From assembly GCF_900100605.1 (NCBI RefSeq), contig NZ_FNCN01000006.1, positions 236,440 to 300,439 of the forward strand: 64,000 nucleotides of DNA. The letters run 5' to 3'. This DNA is from Sinosporangium album (GTDB taxonomy: Bacteria > Actinomycetota > Actinomycetes > Streptosporangiales > Streptosporangiaceae). Shown piece after piece: positions 63,052 through 64,000 of this stretch. The notes below the pieces were generated by a model that was not told the DNA's origin, made no database searches, and saw only the letters and a program-made list of their open reading frames with translations. Every line of letters begins with the position of its first letter. Within the stretch, counting starts at the first letter, position 1. The translations under genes and the position numbers were made by a program.

Positions 63052-63088
63052 GCGCAGCACGGTAAGGGCCGTGCTGCGCTTCTGTTTT
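63052..63088 (+). terminator. Intrinsic terminator after the XRE gene
   Basis: 11-bp arms GCGCAGCACGG (63052-63062) and CCGTGCTGCGC (63069-63079) around a 6-nt loop, then TTCTGTTTT. It begins 26 nt after the stop and is one of the few terminators here with a T-rich tail. Confidence 0.9.
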
Positions 63089-63139
63089 GGTGGGGCACCT
63101 CCGCCTATCGTCTCTCTCGTCGTGCCCAGCGAGGTGATG

Positions 63140-63826
63140 ATGAGACCTGAGCGAGTACGTGGGGAGAGCTTGCATGGCCCATGGCCAACTCCCGCTGAGG
63201 AGCTGCAAGCGAAATTCAGCGATGCCTGGGAGATTTGGCGCGAAATCGATCAGGGGCGTCATGGGGATTGGGTCGCTCGTCGCATTGATGGCGCAGAAGC
63301 CTGCATAAGGGCCAGCGACCTAGAGACCTTAGAGGCACATCTATCTAAGGCGGCTAAGCGAGTGGTGAGTCAAAGGCTCGACCGATGTCAAGCCGGTGAT
63401 AGTTCACGCGAAGCCACGAAGACCGATAACGACCAGTACGGGTCCGTCGAACGATGGCATTCGAACGACGGACCCTCGATCGCAAGTGAGGTGCGATCTG
63501 GGATGAATCTTACGGCCTTAAGACCGGTGAGAGGGGCGAATGCCTCGGAGGTGTTGCGGCCTTACGCTTCAGCGCTGAGGTCTCAGCACGCGGTGGTGCA
63601 TGAAGCGGGTCACCGGCTGCTGGTGCGGTCGGCCTGCGGGGTCGCCGCGACGGTCAGTGTGGTCGAGACCCCGATCTGGGACGGGCGGAAGTTGCACTTC
63701 CTCGTCCGCCAGATGGACCCGGTGGCCAAGGAGTGGCTCTTCCCCGTGGGCGAGCTGGCCAAGCTTCTCCGCAACGACCCGCTCAGCCTGCCGGGTCTGC
63801 TCCCGTACGGCCGGGAGTCGCTATGA
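63140..63826 (+). CDS. Chimeric ORF, unknown
   Basis: 228 residues from ATG 63140 (GAGG 5 nt upstream; frames starting earlier would run through the terminator). The first about 80 residues (RGESLHGPWPTPAEELQAKF, WEIWREIDQGRHGDWVARRIDGAE) are a compact, lower-GC domain. A low-complexity stretch follows, then from about residue 150 a higher-GC part ends LFPVGELAKLLRNDPLSLPG. The last 32 residues are duplicated at 60997-61091. The two halves look like separate genes joined in frame. Unrecognised. Confidence 0.55.
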   Translation: MRPERVRGESLHGPWPTPAEELQAKFSDAWEIWREIDQGRHGDWVARRIDGAEACIRASDLETLEAHLSKAAKRVVSQRLDRCQAGDSSREATKTDNDQYGSVERWHSNDGPSIASEVRSGMNLTALRPVRGANASEVLRPYASALRSQHAVVHEAGHRLLVRSACGVAATVSVVETPIWDGRKLHFLVRQMDPVAKEWLFPVGELAKLLRNDPLSLPGLLPYGRESL

Positions 63827-64000
63827 CCGGGTGCATGCTCCCCGAATCCCTGCTGCTCTCGTCTGAGCTGGGGCTGTCCCCGGTGATGCAGAGCAACGGG
63901 GAACTGCTCGCGGTCGACGAAGCCGGGTGGGAGGTCGCGACGGTGTCTGTCGGGCCGCGTAGCGGCTGCTACCTGGTGTCCGCGCCTGCGGTGAGCGTGA
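63823..64000 (+). CDS. Partial ORF running off the window
   Basis: At least 59 residues from ATG 63823, in an ATGA overlap with the previous stop. Begins MTGCMLPESLLLSSELG and continues with AVDEAGWEVATVSVGPRSG. No match recognised. The overlap arrangement mirrors that after the duplicated fragment at 61091. Confidence 0.5.
   Translation, partial: MTGCMLPESLLLSSELGLSPVMQSNGELLAVDEAGWEVATVSVGPRSGCYLVSAPAVSV

Overview
The window is high-GC actinobacterial chromosome. Three things suggest Streptosporangiaceae or a close relative: GTG/TTG starts are common, several promoters look leaderless (a TANNNT box 6-8 nt before the start codon), and the gene families fit (DUF6879, SARP/BTAD, an actinobacterial Tad locus, an EccC-like ATPase, a TlyC-like CNNM protein). 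The family-level placement is an inference from gene content, not a demonstrated identity.

Left edge (1-4.7 kb): a scrap zone. The 3' half of a tRNA-Lys-like gene with a terminator abuts an alpha/beta hydrolase that has lost its 5' end. A small secreted protein with lower-GC codons, a broken IS5-type transposase, a DUF6879 pair, an AfsR/SARP remnant, a Nudix hydrolase and a LOG/SLOG-type protein follow. This looks like the end of an integrative element or an integration hot spot.

4.7-16.0 kb (minus strand): a Tad/Flp pilus locus read from 16.0 kb downward. Order: CpaB/SAF, TadZ-like, TadA ATPase, TadB, TadC, Flp pilin, two TadE-like pseudopilins, a TadG-like protein, a 1089-residue membrane LysM-BTAD protein, a lipoprotein-like protein and a secreted Gly/Met-rich protein. 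Most junctions are 4-nt GTGA overlaps, so the locus is probably one translationally coupled operon. No prepilin peptidase is present.

16.4-20.0 kb: an unknown protein, a ThiL/AIR-synthase-like protein carrying expanded repeats, a secreted small protein and a ferredoxin-fold-like protein. At 20.12-20.48 kb a gene-free stretch holds a cluster of DnaA-box-like sites (two perfect TTATCCACA plus six TCCACA variants) although no dnaA or dnaN is nearby.

20.5-35.4 kb: an EccC-like type VII secretion ATPase convergent with a WXG100 protein, a biotin-dependent acyl-CoA carboxylase alpha chain, two membrane-anchored proteins that appear to share a C-terminal domain (one with pentapeptide repeats), an LpdA-like flavoprotein, a gamma-glutamylcyclotransferase-like protein, purine nucleoside phosphorylase and a phosphohexomutase.

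35.4-43.3 kb: a LuxR/HisKA_3 two-component pair with a small membrane protein, a YtrA-type GntR/ABC-2 module, a threonine dehydratase-like enzyme, an orphan IdeR/DmdR-type iron box, a PH-domain protein and adenosine deaminase. 43.4-51.1 kb (minus strand): BMP-family nucleoside ABC transporter, cytidine deaminase, thymidine phosphorylase and an AMIN-like lipoprotein. With add and the nearby punA this makes a nucleoside uptake and salvage region.

51.4-60.7 kb: M20 amidohydrolase, a PGM1-like ATP-grasp ligase, BrkB-type membrane protein, D,D-carboxypeptidase, trpS, a CNNM/CBS transporter and galE. 60.8-64 kb: a rearranged accessory region with gene fragments, a 37-bp direct repeat, small overlapping ORFs, an XRE/TPR regulator whose start codon appears to be ATC, and a chimeric ORF duplicated in part 2.7 kb upstream.

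A recurring feature is young-looking short tandem repeats, mostly of 9 or 12 bp and in frame, scattered through unrelated genes (ThiL-like, pentapeptide protein, phosphohexomutase, GntR, ATP-grasp ligase) and some intergenic sites.
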